A stretch of 64,000 bases of DNA from Candidatus Nitronauta litoralis (GTDB lineage: Bacteria > Nitrospinota > Nitrospinia > Nitrospinales > Nitrospinaceae): positions 2,666,001 through 2,730,000 of the forward strand of contig CP048685.1 in the NCBI GenBank assembly GCA_015698285.1, written 5' to 3'. The position numbers and the translations under genes were made by a program. Every line of letters starts with the position of its first letter. Within the stretch, counting starts at the first letter, position 1. The notes beneath the pieces were generated by a model. The model was not told the DNA's origin. It did no database searches and was given only the letters and a program-made list of their open reading frames with translations. This document shows positions 44,093-53,078 of the stretch, piece after piece.

Positions 44093-45379
44093 CTAGTGCG
44101 CCAAAACACCGGCGACACACCCGGTTAGCAGGGTCGCCAGGAAGGCCGTCCACAGGGCCCGAATTCCAAGAAGAGAGAGTTCGCTCATTCGGTTGGGAAT
44201 CAGAGCGGCTAGTCCCCCTATAAAGATTCCCAGGCTTGCAAAGTGAACAAAACCGCACAAGGCATAGCTCATCGCTGTGAAAGACCGTGGAGAGAAAGTG
44301 GGTGGGGTCGCTGATTGCGCAGAGCCCAGGGAAAAGTAGGCGGTGACTTCCGTTTCGACAAACCGCGATCCAAGAATTTGCGATGCAGCCTGCCACTCTT
44401 CCGGGCGCAGCCCAAGCAGGACAACAAAGGGCCAGGTCAGCCATCCCAGAACCCGCGAAACAGATATGGATTGATCCTCTATTTGCGGAAGTATACTGAG
44501 AATCAAGTCCACTAAAGCTTCCAGCCCGAGTACGACAATCAACAAGGTTGCAATGCCTACCGCCATTTTGGTTCCTTGCTGGCCTCCGTCAATCAGCGCG
44601 ACCATCAGGTTGGCCGGTTTTTCCTGAGAGGCGCCAGATGATTTTTCTGGAACATTGCCCAGGGTTTCGGGAGTTTGCGTTTCCGGCAGAGACAGTTTGC
44701 TGACCAGAACCGCGCAAGGGATCGAGATTACCGAGGCGGAAACAAGATGCCCGGCAATTTGGGGAAACACCCCGATCAAAGCAATGACATAAACACCGAG
44801 CACGGTACTGGCGACTGTTGCCATCATGCATGTGAGTAAGGTTAGTAATTCTGAGCGGGTCATGTTGGCGAGCCAGGGTTTTACTGTTAAGCTCGATTCA
44901 ATTCCTACAAAAATATTGGCGGAAGCTGAAAGAGATTCCGCTCCAGATAATTTCATGGTTTTGTGGAAAAGTTTTCCGAAAGCACGCACGATAGCTGGCA
45001 TGATGTTCAGGTAGTAAAGAGCCGAGACTAACGCAGAAAAAAAGATGACCGCGGGTAAAACCTGCATGGCCAGTACGAAACCAATTGAGGTTGTTCCGTT
45101 TGGCAGGGATTGGCCCGGACCCAATGCCAGGGGACCGAAAAGAAACAGCGACCCTTTTTGCGAAGCGGATAACAGGGCGACCAGCCCATCGTTGACCCAC
45201 TTGAGCACAGTGCGCGAGGGTGGAAACCAGAAAACGAGCGCGCCAATAAACCAGATAAGGGTGAGGCTTCCAAAAACAGTTTTGCGGTTGATGGCGGATC
45301 GTGCTCCTGTCCCCCATGCAAGAAACAGGATGATAAAAAAACCACCCAGTGCTATCAATCGATAAAAGCTGTCTTCCAT
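44093..45379 (-). CDS. Concentrative nucleoside transporter (CNT/NupC family)
   Basis: A 428-residue inner-membrane protein with about ten helices. Family motifs: QVLPAVIFFSALVSALYYL, SASANIFVGIESSLTVKPWL (re-entrant loop with the nucleoside-binding Glu) and TCMMATVASTVLGVYV. The second half has FVHFASLGIFIGGLAALIPNR. CNT proteins import nucleosides with Na+ or H+. A central hydrophilic loop (about residues 235-262, Ser/Pro-rich) is longer than in E. coli NupC. It stands alone on the minus strand, convergent with the polysaccharide arm. Confidence 0.93.
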   Translation of the reverse strand: MEDSFYRLIALGGFFIILFLAWGTGARSAINRKTVFGSLTLIWFIGALVFWFPPSRTVLKWVNDGLVALLSASQKGSLFLFGPLALGPGQSLPNGTTSIGFVLAMQVLPAVIFFSALVSALYYLNIMPAIVRAFGKLFHKTMKLSGAESLSASANIFVGIESSLTVKPWLANMTRSELLTLLTCMMATVASTVLGVYVIALIGVFPQIAGHLVSASVISIPCAVLVSKLSLPETQTPETLGNVPEKSSGASQEKPANLMVALIDGGQQGTKMAVGIATLLIVVLGLEALVDLILSILPQIEDQSISVSRVLGWLTWPFVVLLGLRPEEWQAASQILGSRFVETEVTAYFSLGSAQSATPPTFSPRSFTAMSYALCGFVHFASLGIFIGGLAALIPNRMSELSLLGIRALWTAFLATLLTGCVAGVLAH

Positions 45380-45466
45380 TAAAGATGTCCTGGAAAATCT
45401 ATCAATTAAAATTATGGAAAAAAGTTTAGGGTATCCCGGAATGGTGCAAGGCTGGTATGGCGGAAA

Positions 45467-45934
45467 TTATAGCGGAATAGTTGTTTTTCCATTATGCGTT
45501 AGTATTGGCTGCCAGTCTTCGAAAATGTCTGGTCCAATTCCGGACCATGGAAAAACTCCGGAAGTCGTAGGCCAGACCAATTGCCGCATTTTGAAATTGT
45601 CGCCTTTATAATACCAGGTCGCATACCCAAAATAATTTTTGTAATGGTTTTCAGATACCGTTTCAAAGTAGACGTTAAACCCTTCCAGGAATCCGGAATA
45701 AAGTTTTCCATTTGTAAAGTGTATGCCCTGTTTCAGTTGGGCTGCATATTCATTTATGACAAAACCTGCGATAGGTTCTTTCAGACCGATGACACAGAGA
45801 TCAGGCTCTTGGTAGGTTGTTGCGATGCCAATAGAGTATGAAAATGCGGGATAGTCACCTTCCGCCAAAACCTGAATAATATGGCATCCATACTCGTCAA
45901 TGTCGTTTAGAGCTTTTTGTTCAGAAGGGTCCAT
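45467..45934 (-). CDS. DUF4262 family protein
   Basis: A 155-residue soluble protein with the family's pattern: DEYGCHIIQVLAEGDYPAFSYSIGIATTYQEPDLCVIGL near the start, and WYYKGDNFKMRQLVWPTTSGVFPW towards the end. The function of the family is unknown. It resembles small proteins that accompany toxin or stress genes, but none is adjacent here. It lies 47 bases downstream of a CBS-domain gene on the same strand and may be co-transcribed with it. Confidence 0.85.
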   Translation of the reverse strand: MDPSEQKALNDIDEYGCHIIQVLAEGDYPAFSYSIGIATTYQEPDLCVIGLKEPIAGFVINEYAAQLKQGIHFTNGKLYSGFLEGFNVYFETVSENHYKNYFGYATWYYKGDNFKMRQLVWPTTSGVFPWSGIGPDIFEDWQPILTHNGKTTIPL

Positions 45935-45981
45935 GTTAAAAGAAGGTCTAGGAAGTAAAAACCTATAGCAGTGTTAGGGCA

Positions 45982-46392
45982 CTATTTTTTGGGACGAAAC
46001 TTATTGACGTAGTAGTTTGCAATATCTTTAATTGACAGTATACCGACAACCTGTTTTTTGTCTGTGATAGCAAGGTGCCGCAGGTTTTTTTGTTGCATGA
46101 TGACAAAGGCAGCAACCATTGTAGAGTTCATGTCGATGGTAGCCAGCGGTTGAGACATAACATCTTTTATTTGTACTGCCTGGGTGTCGGCTTCCACTGC
46201 AACCACTTTTCTGAGTAGGTCTGTTTCTGTAAAAATCCCTACATAGTCTTTGTCGTTTGAGACCAGAATCGCTCCGATTTTTTTTTCAGCCATCACCTGA
46301 ATAGTTTCTTTCACGCTGCTTTCAGAATTAACGCTGATGATATGATCTTCCATGAAAAACTTGATCGTATCCATTGTCTCCGGGGTGCTCAT
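45982..46392 (-). CDS. Two-CBS-domain protein
   Basis: A 136-residue protein made of a CBS pair. The first has VNSESSVKETIQVMAEKKIGAILVSNDKDYVGIFTETDLLRKVV, the second IDMNSTMVAAFVIMQQKNLRHLAITDKKQVVGILSIKDI, each seen as two short runs with the usual strand-helix order. CBS pairs bind adenosine nucleotides or SAM and regulate partners. No catalytic domain is attached. The ribosome-binding site AGGAAT is weak. Confidence 0.92.
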   Translation of the reverse strand: MSTPETMDTIKFFMEDHIISVNSESSVKETIQVMAEKKIGAILVSNDKDYVGIFTETDLLRKVVAVEADTQAVQIKDVMSQPLATIDMNSTMVAAFVIMQQKNLRHLAITDKKQVVGILSIKDIANYYVNKFRPKK

Positions 46393-46800
46393 CCAAAAAT
46401 TCCTTTCACTAAAATAAAAATATGCTGGCGGACCTGATTAGAAAAGCTTTAGAAGGAAAACCTTTGGAACTCGATAGCTTCACTTAAGAAGGTTAGGGTA
46501 AAAAGTAAATATCCGCAAGTGGCTATTTTGGGGGTGAAATTGGGCGCATGGAAAAACTAATTGATCTGCAAGCAGGAATATCGATTCAACAATTTTGGTC
46601 TGATTGAGTTCTGATTTTAACATTTATCCCCTTTTAATACCTCTGGAAGTTGGATGGTAAAATCCTATACAATTCTTGTGTTAATGTGTCCTGCTACCAA
46701 GAGATAATCGTAAACCGACCCTTTGGGAAATGATTGAGGGATCTGATTCGGTTTAGGCGGTAAAGCTTTTATATTCTTCATCAAAAGAACAGGAGTAGTT
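46393..46800. other. Intergenic region, no gene seen
   Basis: About 400 bases between the divergent CBS and GlcG-like genes. No credible reading frame is visible. Promoters of both genes should be here, but no clear -35/-10 pair stands out. Confidence 0.45.
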
Positions 46801-47241
46801 ATGGCGGAATTGACCACGGTAAAAGATTTGAGCGACGATTTGGCGAGGCATGTTTTGAGGACCGCAACGGGGAAAGCTCGCGAGCTGGATTGCAAAATGA
46901 ATGTGGCTGTAGTGGGCTCAGATGGGAATCTGAAGTCCTTCTTTAGAATGGAAGGGGCCTGGACCGGCAGTATCGATATTGCCATCAAAAAAGCAAAAAC
47001 CGCCCGTTTGTTTAATATGTCTACAGGTGAAGTCGGGAAGCTCAGCCAGCCTGGTGGCTCTTTTTATCAAATCGAACACAGTAATGGAGGCCTTGTGACC
47101 TTTCCTGGAGGTATACCTCTTAAAACAGCTCAAGGCGATATCGTAGGGGCTATTGGTGCGTCAGGAGATACAGTGGAGAATGAGCACAAAGTGGCTCTGG
47201 CAGGTGTCGAATATTTATTGAAAGCTTTAAAAGGTGAATAA
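46801..47241 (+). CDS. GlcG/HbpS family haem-binding-like protein
   Basis: A 146-residue protein of the PF03928 family. The ligand-pocket segments are [38 protein letters not shown] and [13 protein letters not shown], followed by [19 protein letters not shown]. Family members bind haem or corrinoid-like molecules and some assist redox sensing. There is no signal peptide, so it is probably cytoplasmic. An AGGAG site precedes the ATG. A methyltransferase gene follows after 42 bases and may share its transcript. Confidence 0.88.
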   Translation: MAELTTVKDLSDDLARHVLRTATGKARELDCKMNVAVVGSDGNLKSFFRMEGAWTGSIDIAIKKAKTARLFNMSTGEVGKLSQPGGSFYQIEHSNGGLVTFPGGIPLKTAQGDIVGAIGASGDTVENEHKVALAGVEYLLKALKGE

Positions 47242-47283
47242 ACTGGATTTAGGTTCCAGGGGTTTCTTGTTGAGGTTTGATTC

Positions 47284-48075
47284 GTGAAGTCTCATTGGGC
47301 GCTTCCTGAAAATGATTATTGGTCGACTCCATTTGCTCAGACGCTTTTGCATCTTCTCGACCTGCCTCCCGGGGCGACGGTTCTCGATGTGGCGGCCGGA
47401 GGGGGAATTCCCGCATTTTATTTAGCAGATATGGTGGGAGCGCAGGGAAGGGTTCTGGCGGTGGATATCAATCAGCGGCAGGTCCTTCGTGGCAGGACAT
47501 TGCAGGGAAATCGTTTTCCCTGGCTTAAGTTTGAAGCGGGAAACATGAAAAACCTGCCTCCGGATTTGTCTCAATTCGACCGAATCACAGGTAATCTGTC
47601 GTTTATGTTTTTCAGGCCCGACCGGTTGGAAGCTCTGAAAAGTCTCATCCGTTTTCTTAAACCCGGAGGCCAGATTGTGCTGACCTTTCCCTCCCTGGGG
47701 ACCTTTGACTCACTGTGGAAACGGGTCGAAGATGAAATGAAGGACCGCCAGCTTCATGATGAACTGGTAGGGCTTCATGAGTATTTGGATGAAAGACCTT
47801 CTTCAGATAATGCCAGGGACTGGCTTATGGAATGTGGTCTTCAAAAAGTAGAAGTGATCGAATGGCCGCTTGAGATTAAATCCGGTTCCGGCAGGGAGTT
47901 CCTTGAACATCCTCTTTTACGCGGAGGATTTCTTGATGATATTTATGAATGCTTTAAAGACCCTGCTTTGGCTGATGAATTTATGGATGTTATAGCCAGC
48001 GATACTGGCAGGTTTTTTCCACTAATCGCCCAAAGGTGTGCCATGTCCGGATGGAAACTAAATCAAAAAACGTGA
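47284..48075 (+). CDS. Class I SAM methyltransferase, unassigned substrate
   Basis: The GTG start at 47284 has TTGAGGT upstream; 263 residues. SAM motifs: VLDVAAGGGIPAFYLA, VLAVDINQRQV, FDRITGNLSFMFF and LKPGGQIVLTFPS. An Asp/Glu-rich C-terminal region ends in CAMSGWKL. The GGGIP form of motif I and the early PLG-like core are similar to UbiE-type enzymes, but key C-methylase residues are not evident. It is near the GlcG-like gene on the same strand, and the signalling kinase gene converges downstream. Confidence 0.82.
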   Translation: MKSHWALPENDYWSTPFAQTLLHLLDLPPGATVLDVAAGGGIPAFYLADMVGAQGRVLAVDINQRQVLRGRTLQGNRFPWLKFEAGNMKNLPPDLSQFDRITGNLSFMFFRPDRLEALKSLIRFLKPGGQIVLTFPSLGTFDSLWKRVEDEMKDRQLHDELVGLHEYLDERPSSDNARDWLMECGLQKVEVIEWPLEIKSGSGREFLEHPLLRGGFLDDIYECFKDPALADEFMDVIASDTGRFFPLIAQRCAMSGWKLNQKT

Positions 48076-48156
48076 TTTAAACAAGACTGTAAGAGGTCAG
48101 GTGATTTTGTGACGAGGAATTGGCTTTAGTGGTTTAAATAGAAAGATAATTTAAAA

Positions 48157-50244
48157 TTATTTTTGGTATGAAAAAATCGTGTCAATAAACTGGTTGATTT
48201 CGAGTGGTTTAGTCAGGTATTTATCAAACCCCTCTTTTAATCCTTTCTCTCTGTCTCCCTTCATCGCTTGTGCTGTCACTGCGATTACCGGAGTGTGTTT
48301 AGTGAGAGGCTTTTCTTTAAGGATTTTTAAGACATCATAGCCGTCCGTTCCAGGAAGGTGAATGTCCAGTAAAATCAGGTCAGGATTTAAAGCTTCCGTC
48401 ATTTCAATTCCAGTTGAGGCGTCCTTGGCTGTGAATAGACGGATATTATCAAACTTTCCAAGAATTCCCCGTACCAACTCTACATTAATAGTTTCGTCTT
48501 CAATGTAAAGTATCTTAAAATCTTTTAGTTTTTTTGCGCCAGGCTTTTTGGGGGACTCTCCCTTTAGAGTAAACTGTGATTCGGGTTCAAAATTTCCTCG
48601 AGGAAGTTCCACAAAAAAGCAGGTTCCCTGGTCAAGCACACTTTCGAATCCAATTTGCCCTTTCATAAGATGAACAAGGCGTTGGCAAATGGTCAGCCCT
48701 ATACCGGTTCCTTCCACATCCGTGTGCTCCCAGTCCAGCCGTTGAAATGGCTCAAAAACCTTCCATCGATCTTCTTTTTTGATACCCTTTCCGGTATCAT
48801 TGACTCTTAACAAAACGCTGGATGGCTCCTTTTCTTCTACTGTGATTTCAACGTTTCCATTTGGTCGGTTGTATTTAATTCCATTGGTTAACAGGTTCAA
48901 GACCACCTGTTTGATTTTGACTAAATCTCCTTTCGCAAAAATCTGTTTTTTCGAAGGAGTTTGGCAATTTATTGTAATTCCCTCTTTTTGCGCCTGAGGC
49001 AAGACAAGAACCGCCTGTTCTTCTACAAGCGCCACCATATCCACATTTTCTATTTCTAATTCAACTTTGTCCGTTTCAATTCGGGATAGATCGAGTATCT
49101 CTTTGATCAGATTGAGAAGATGGTTGCCAGCGTCATTTATGTGATTTACAAATTCAATTTTTTCAGGGTCGAGATGCTCCCCCTCGCTCATTTGTAGTAA
49201 ATGACTGAAACCGATAATTGCATTGAGTGGGGTTCTGAGTTCATGGCTCACTTTGGAGAGAAAATCACTTTTTGCAAAGTTGGCTTGTTCAGCTTCCTTT
49301 TTTGCAAGTTCCAGAATTTGGGTTCGTTCTTTGACCAGGTTTTCCAGTTCTTCCTGACGCTTTTTGGCTTCTTCTTCAGACTTCTTTCTTTGAGTATGGT
49401 CACGCGCAATGCAAAGGGTTCCGAGGAAGTTTTTGTTATACCCCTTTTTTATTACCAGGTCATTGCGCACATCCCAAAGTCCGTGAGCATCGACCAGAAA
49501 GCTGACTTCCTGCATGAACTCATAAATGGGACAATCTTCTTTAACCTTGAACATAACTTCGACATCGGACGTGGCTCGAGGACCAACCCGTTTGGTTAAT
49601 AAATCTTCCATCAGGGAATCGCCTTTTTCACTTATTATGGATTGCAATGGTTGGCCTTTCAGTTCCTGGGGGGTATAGCCAAGGAAGCTGACCGAAGAAT
49701 TGGCGAAATCAATTAAGCCGTCTGGATCTATCTGCAAAACTATATCCGATATAGTTTCGACAATTGTGCGATAGCGTTCTTCGTTTTTGCATAACTCAAG
49801 AAAACCGGAGTCAATAATGTCGAGATCTACCCGACATCTGTGTGATATGGTGAGTAAAAATTCGCGAATAATATCTGGATTGGACCCCAGAAATTTATCA
49901 AAAGCATGTTTCCCAATTTCAATGAGAAAGCTGTCGCCAAGTGCTTTTGCACTTGCAGACCGGGGTTTCATTTCAATCATCGCCATTTCGCCAAAATAAT
50001 CACCGGCACCACGCATGGCAATGTGTTTGTTTTGCTTGAAGATCTCGATGCAACCCGACAGGATAATGAACATCGAATCTCCGTGATCCCCGTCATTAAA
50101 TACAATCTGGCCTTTATCAAAAGACAAATAATTTCCTTCATCTGCAAATTCGGAGATTTGTTCTTCGGAAAGATGCCGTAGAAATGGCACGCCCCGGATG
50201 ATGTTGAGTCTGTCTTCGAATTTCATTTCATCCCGGTGCGGCAT
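48157..50244 (-). CDS. Hybrid sensor kinase: cNMP-binding, PAS, HisKA, HATPase, receiver
   Basis: A 695-residue soluble signalling protein. An N-terminal cyclic-nucleotide-binding fold spans residues about 16-135 (LSGCIEIFKQ, GDYFGEMAMIEMKPRSASA, with R95/S96 in the phosphate cassette). A PAS domain at about 155-285 (SDIVLQIDPDGLIDFANSS, NFLGTLCIARDHTQR) leads into a coiled coil of about 40 residues. The histidine kinase has phospho-acceptor H334 ([14 protein letters not shown]) and ATP-site boxes NGIKYNRPNG, DTGKGIK and GTGIGLTIC. A C-terminal receiver has D627 (ILLDIHLPG) and K679. It senses cAMP-like or redox signals and probably relays phosphate within itself. No response regulator is adjacent. 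Confidence 0.95.
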   Translation of the reverse strand: MPHRDEMKFEDRLNIIRGVPFLRHLSEEQISEFADEGNYLSFDKGQIVFNDGDHGDSMFIILSGCIEIFKQNKHIAMRGAGDYFGEMAMIEMKPRSASAKALGDSFLIEIGKHAFDKFLGSNPDIIREFLLTISHRCRVDLDIIDSGFLELCKNEERYRTIVETISDIVLQIDPDGLIDFANSSVSFLGYTPQELKGQPLQSIISEKGDSLMEDLLTKRVGPRATSDVEVMFKVKEDCPIYEFMQEVSFLVDAHGLWDVRNDLVIKKGYNKNFLGTLCIARDHTQRKKSEEEAKKRQEELENLVKERTQILELAKKEAEQANFAKSDFLSKVSHELRTPLNAIIGFSHLLQMSEGEHLDPEKIEFVNHINDAGNHLLNLIKEILDLSRIETDKVELEIENVDMVALVEEQAVLVLPQAQKEGITINCQTPSKKQIFAKGDLVKIKQVVLNLLTNGIKYNRPNGNVEITVEEKEPSSVLLRVNDTGKGIKKEDRWKVFEPFQRLDWEHTDVEGTGIGLTICQRLVHLMKGQIGFESVLDQGTCFFVELPRGNFEPESQFTLKGESPKKPGAKKLKDFKILYIEDETINVELVRGILGKFDNIRLFTAKDASTGIEMTEALNPDLILLDIHLPGTDGYDVLKILKEKPLTKHTPVIAVTAQAMKGDREKGLKEGFDKYLTKPLEINQFIDTIFSYQK

Positions 50245-50605
50245 ATAAAATCAGTATCCTTTTTGGAGCAAAAAATACGTGTGCTTTGCAGACCCTATTT
50301 AATAGACACTCCAAAAAATTCAGTTAGATTGGTCATACTATTATAGGCATGATCTTTAAAAAGTGTTGGATAAAAAGATCTTGAACTCCTAAAATATAAA
50401 AAAACCGGTTGTAAATGTTTACTTTTTTGCCCGCAAAGTTTGGAGTCAAATTAGAAAGTTTTCAAAATTTTGTGCAGAATCAAACTGAGTGGGTATAAAA
50501 GGTCTGCTAATCTTTACCTGAGCTGTTAATCTGGGCTACTGATGAAGCGTCCCGAGACAGGTTTGAAAAATAACGAAATAATATTGAAATTAGAAAGTTG
50601 TCGAA
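50245..50605 (+). promoter_or_regulatory. Intergenic region with candidate sigma-70 promoter
   Basis: About 360 bases between the divergent kinase and M24 genes. TTGTGC (50470-50475) and TATAAA (50494-50499) are 18 bases apart on the plus strand, about 100 bases before the peptidase start. I see no other gene or RNA in the stretch. Confidence 0.35.
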
Positions 50606-52009
50606 ATGAAAATTGCCAGAAAAAAAAGTTATTCAGGAGTTTTCCGTGATGGGGGCGCTGGGCCTAATGCTAAAAAAAGGTTTCGGCTAAGACGCCAGAA
50701 GCTAATGAAACAAGAAAATAAACTGATGGTTTTAACCGGGGTTCCCTATGGCCCTGGTGCCGAGACTCTTTGGACCTACGCGCATTGCCCGACCTATCAA
50801 GAGCCGACCATAATGCACCTGACTGGTGTCAATCAGGCAAAGGTTCTTCTTTTGTTGGATCCAGGTGCTAAGGGTGCAGACGAAATACTTTTCGTAGAAA
50901 AGAAAAATCCGAAAATGGAGTTTTGGGATGGATTGCGTTTTGGAGTAGGCGACCCAAAGAGCCTCGCGGAGGTTAAAAAGGTAACAGGTTTTCGTGAAGT
51001 CCGGGATATCGCTGAGTTTGATCTCGTGTTCAAGGAGCGCCTTTCCAAACAAAAGAAAAAAGAAGTCGGTACTTTTTGGCTTGAGGGCGGTGCTGGAAAA
51101 AATAAAAAGAAGGTCACAACAGATCACAACTGGGCTTTTAAAAAGCGGATCGACAAGCTTGTCAGGAATGCCTGGGGAAAAGGTTTTCCTGTGTCGAATA
51201 TCATGAAATCACATTTTGATTTGCGGCTGCCCTTGGATAAGTACGATGTGAGTAATACACTCAAAGCACAGAAAATTACTGGCCTCGCCTTTCGCGAAAC
51301 TCTGAAGGAGTTCCGCAAGTTTAAAAACGAATGCCAGATTCAGGGGCACCTGGAAGGACGAATGTTGTTCCGCTCGGCTTTTGGTTTGAGCTTTCCCAGT
51401 ATTATCGCTTCAGGTCCCAATGCCACTGTTTTACATTATATGAAAAACGATGATGATTTTACGCCAGATGAGATGGTGTTGATGGATTTTGGAGTGCGGT
51501 GGATGACAATGCACGCCGATATTTCAAGAACAGTACCGGCATCCGGTAAGTTCAACCCTATGCAAAAATTACTTTATGAAATTGTTTTGGGAGCGCAGAT
51601 AGCGGTTCAGAAAAAAGCTCGAGCCGGGGTCACTATCGAGGAGTTAAATACCGTTTGCTGGGAGACCCTCAACAGAGAACTTGACGAACAGTTTCATGCC
51701 CGAGGTGGAGAAAGTAATTTAGAGTATAAAAGCAGGCCGCACGGGGTAAGTCATTTAATTGGAGAACAGGAGCATGATGGCGACCCTTTCCGGGATTATA
51801 CGAAGCAACCCATGAAAACAGGTTGGATGATCAGCAATGAGCCCGGTCTTTACGGGAAATTTCGCATTAAAATTGGCCGGAAAACCTATAAAGAGCAACT
51901 TGGAATCCGACTGGAAGACAATCTTCTGATAACGGACAAGGGGTGCCGAAATCTTTCGGTTAGTGTGCCAAAACAGGTGAGCGAAATTGAGGCTTTAATG
52001 CGTGGGTGA
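50606..52009 (+). CDS. M24 family metallopeptidase (Xaa-Pro aminopeptidase-like)
   Basis: A 467-residue enzyme that removes the N-terminal residue before proline, or a relative. The N-terminal AMP_N domain has RRQKLMKQENKLMVLTGVP and TIMHLTGVNQAKVLL. The pita-bread catalytic domain has a full dinuclear metal set: D294 (LMDFGVRW), D305 (MHADISRTV), H383 (HGVSHLIG), E412 (ISNEPGLYG) and E437 (LGIRLEDNLLI). The spacing matches PepP. A basic first 30 residues (KIARKKSYSG...KKRFRLRR) is unusual, and a shorter start at Met 34 or 35 is possible. It is cytoplasmic. It converges on the bcp gene 12 bases away. Confidence 0.92.
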   Translation: MKIARKKSYSGVFRDGGAGPNAKKRFRLRRQKLMKQENKLMVLTGVPYGPGAETLWTYAHCPTYQEPTIMHLTGVNQAKVLLLLDPGAKGADEILFVEKKNPKMEFWDGLRFGVGDPKSLAEVKKVTGFREVRDIAEFDLVFKERLSKQKKKEVGTFWLEGGAGKNKKKVTTDHNWAFKKRIDKLVRNAWGKGFPVSNIMKSHFDLRLPLDKYDVSNTLKAQKITGLAFRETLKEFRKFKNECQIQGHLEGRMLFRSAFGLSFPSIIASGPNATVLHYMKNDDDFTPDEMVLMDFGVRWMTMHADISRTVPASGKFNPMQKLLYEIVLGAQIAVQKKARAGVTIEELNTVCWETLNRELDEQFHARGGESNLEYKSRPHGVSHLIGEQEHDGDPFRDYTKQPMKTGWMISNEPGLYGKFRIKIGRKTYKEQLGIRLEDNLLITDKGCRNLSVSVPKQVSEIEALMRG

Positions 52010-52021
52010 AAAAGGAAGGTT

Positions 52022-52501
52022 CTAAATATCTTTTAGGGCGGCGAGCACTTCGTTGACATGCTCTTTGACCTTCACCTTTGGGAATATTTTTTTCAATACA
52101 CCTTGCTTGTCGATGACGAAGGTTGATCGGACAATCCCCATGAAAGTTTTTCCATAAAGTTTTTTTTCTTGCCAGACCCCGTATTTATTTACAACCTTGT
52201 GGTCTTCGTCACTGATCAGAGTGAAAGGTAAATCGTATTTTTCGATAAATTTTTGATGGCGTTCAGGAGAATCGACACTGACACCAATAATTTCCGTACC
52301 TTTAAACTTTTTGATTCCATCACGGAAGTCGCAAGCCTCGGTGGTACAGCCGGGAGTCATGTCTTTTGGATAAAAGTAAAGGACAACGTTCTTCTTTCCA
52401 CGGAAAGAACTGAGTTTGATCTTGTTGCCATCCTGGTCAAGAGCTGAAAAGTCGGGGGCTTTCGCCCCCTCCTTTAGAACCTTTACTGCTGCTTTACTCA
52501 T
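52022..52501 (-). CDS. bcp: Bcp-type peroxiredoxin (PrxQ)
   Basis: A 159-residue thiol peroxidase that reduces hydrogen peroxide and organic hydroperoxides. The peroxidatic Cys is C52 in [13 protein letters not shown] and the resolving Cys is C57, five residues on, the usual intrahelical arrangement of the Bcp/PrxQ class. The conserved Arg is in [11 protein letters not shown]. Start and stop overlap by four bases (ATGA) with the preceding small secreted gene, suggesting co-translation. Confidence 0.97.
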   Translation of the reverse strand: MSKAAVKVLKEGAKAPDFSALDQDGNKIKLSSFRGKKNVVLYFYPKDMTPGCTTEACDFRDGIKKFKGTEIIGVSVDSPERHQKFIEKYDLPFTLISDEDHKVVNKYGVWQEKKLYGKTFMGIVRSTFVIDKQGVLKKIFPKVKVKEHVNEVLAALKDI

Positions 52502-52947
52502 ATTTTATTTTTTTCCGCCCAGCTTCTGGATTCCTTGAGAAGGGACTCAATGATTTGCTTTAATTTCTTGGCGGGAGTCCGTGAAGTCGATTTATTATTC
52601 AGACTACGGGCTTGCCCCAGCAGATCACTCAGTTCTTTGATCAATGAAGCGGGAGCCGGTTTTCCGGCTTCGCAAACAGACTCAATATGAGTTACCCCAC
52701 GCTGAAGAATACCGTCAATTTGGAGGCCCCACATGGAATCCGCTCGAAGGCGTGTTGATTTTTCCATGAAACGCCAGATACCTCCATCGGCTTGAATCAC
52801 TTCATAATCGCCACGGATTTGTTTTGCGGTTTCCTTGCAATCCTCAGCCAGAGCCAATCCTGAGCTACTAAAAAATAAGATCACTGATCCCAAGAAAATC
52901 GCTCGAATCGACTTCAAACGGGGTTTAGTTTTCGTGCAGGTGGTCAT
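52498..52947 (-). CDS. Small secreted protein upstream of bcp, unknown
   Basis: The frame reaches 53043, but ATG 52947 has GGAGAGGGAC directly upstream and starts a signal peptide (basic KPRLKSIRA, hydrophobic core, cleavage near ALAE). The 149-residue product has two Cys in the mature part (AEDCKET and ESVCEAG), which may form a disulfide. It is helical with a Lys/Ser-rich C-terminus. I recognise no domain. Its overlap with bcp suggests a linked role in the envelope response to oxidants, which is inference. Confidence 0.75.
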   Translation of the reverse strand: MTTCTKTKPRLKSIRAIFLGSVILFFSSSGLALAEDCKETAKQIRGDYEVIQADGGIWRFMEKSTRLRADSMWGLQIDGILQRGVTHIESVCEAGKPAPASLIKELSDLLGQARSLNNKSTSRTPAKKLKQIIESLLKESRSWAEKNKI

Positions 52948-53078
52948 GTCCCTCTCCTTTTCTGGGGATCCAAATTTTAAAAAAGGCCTGTACGCCTCCA
53001 TTGTAGATGATTCTATCAAATCAAGAATAAGAATCAAAGTCAAACGATTAATCCCGACCTGTTCCTTTCGGAAATATT

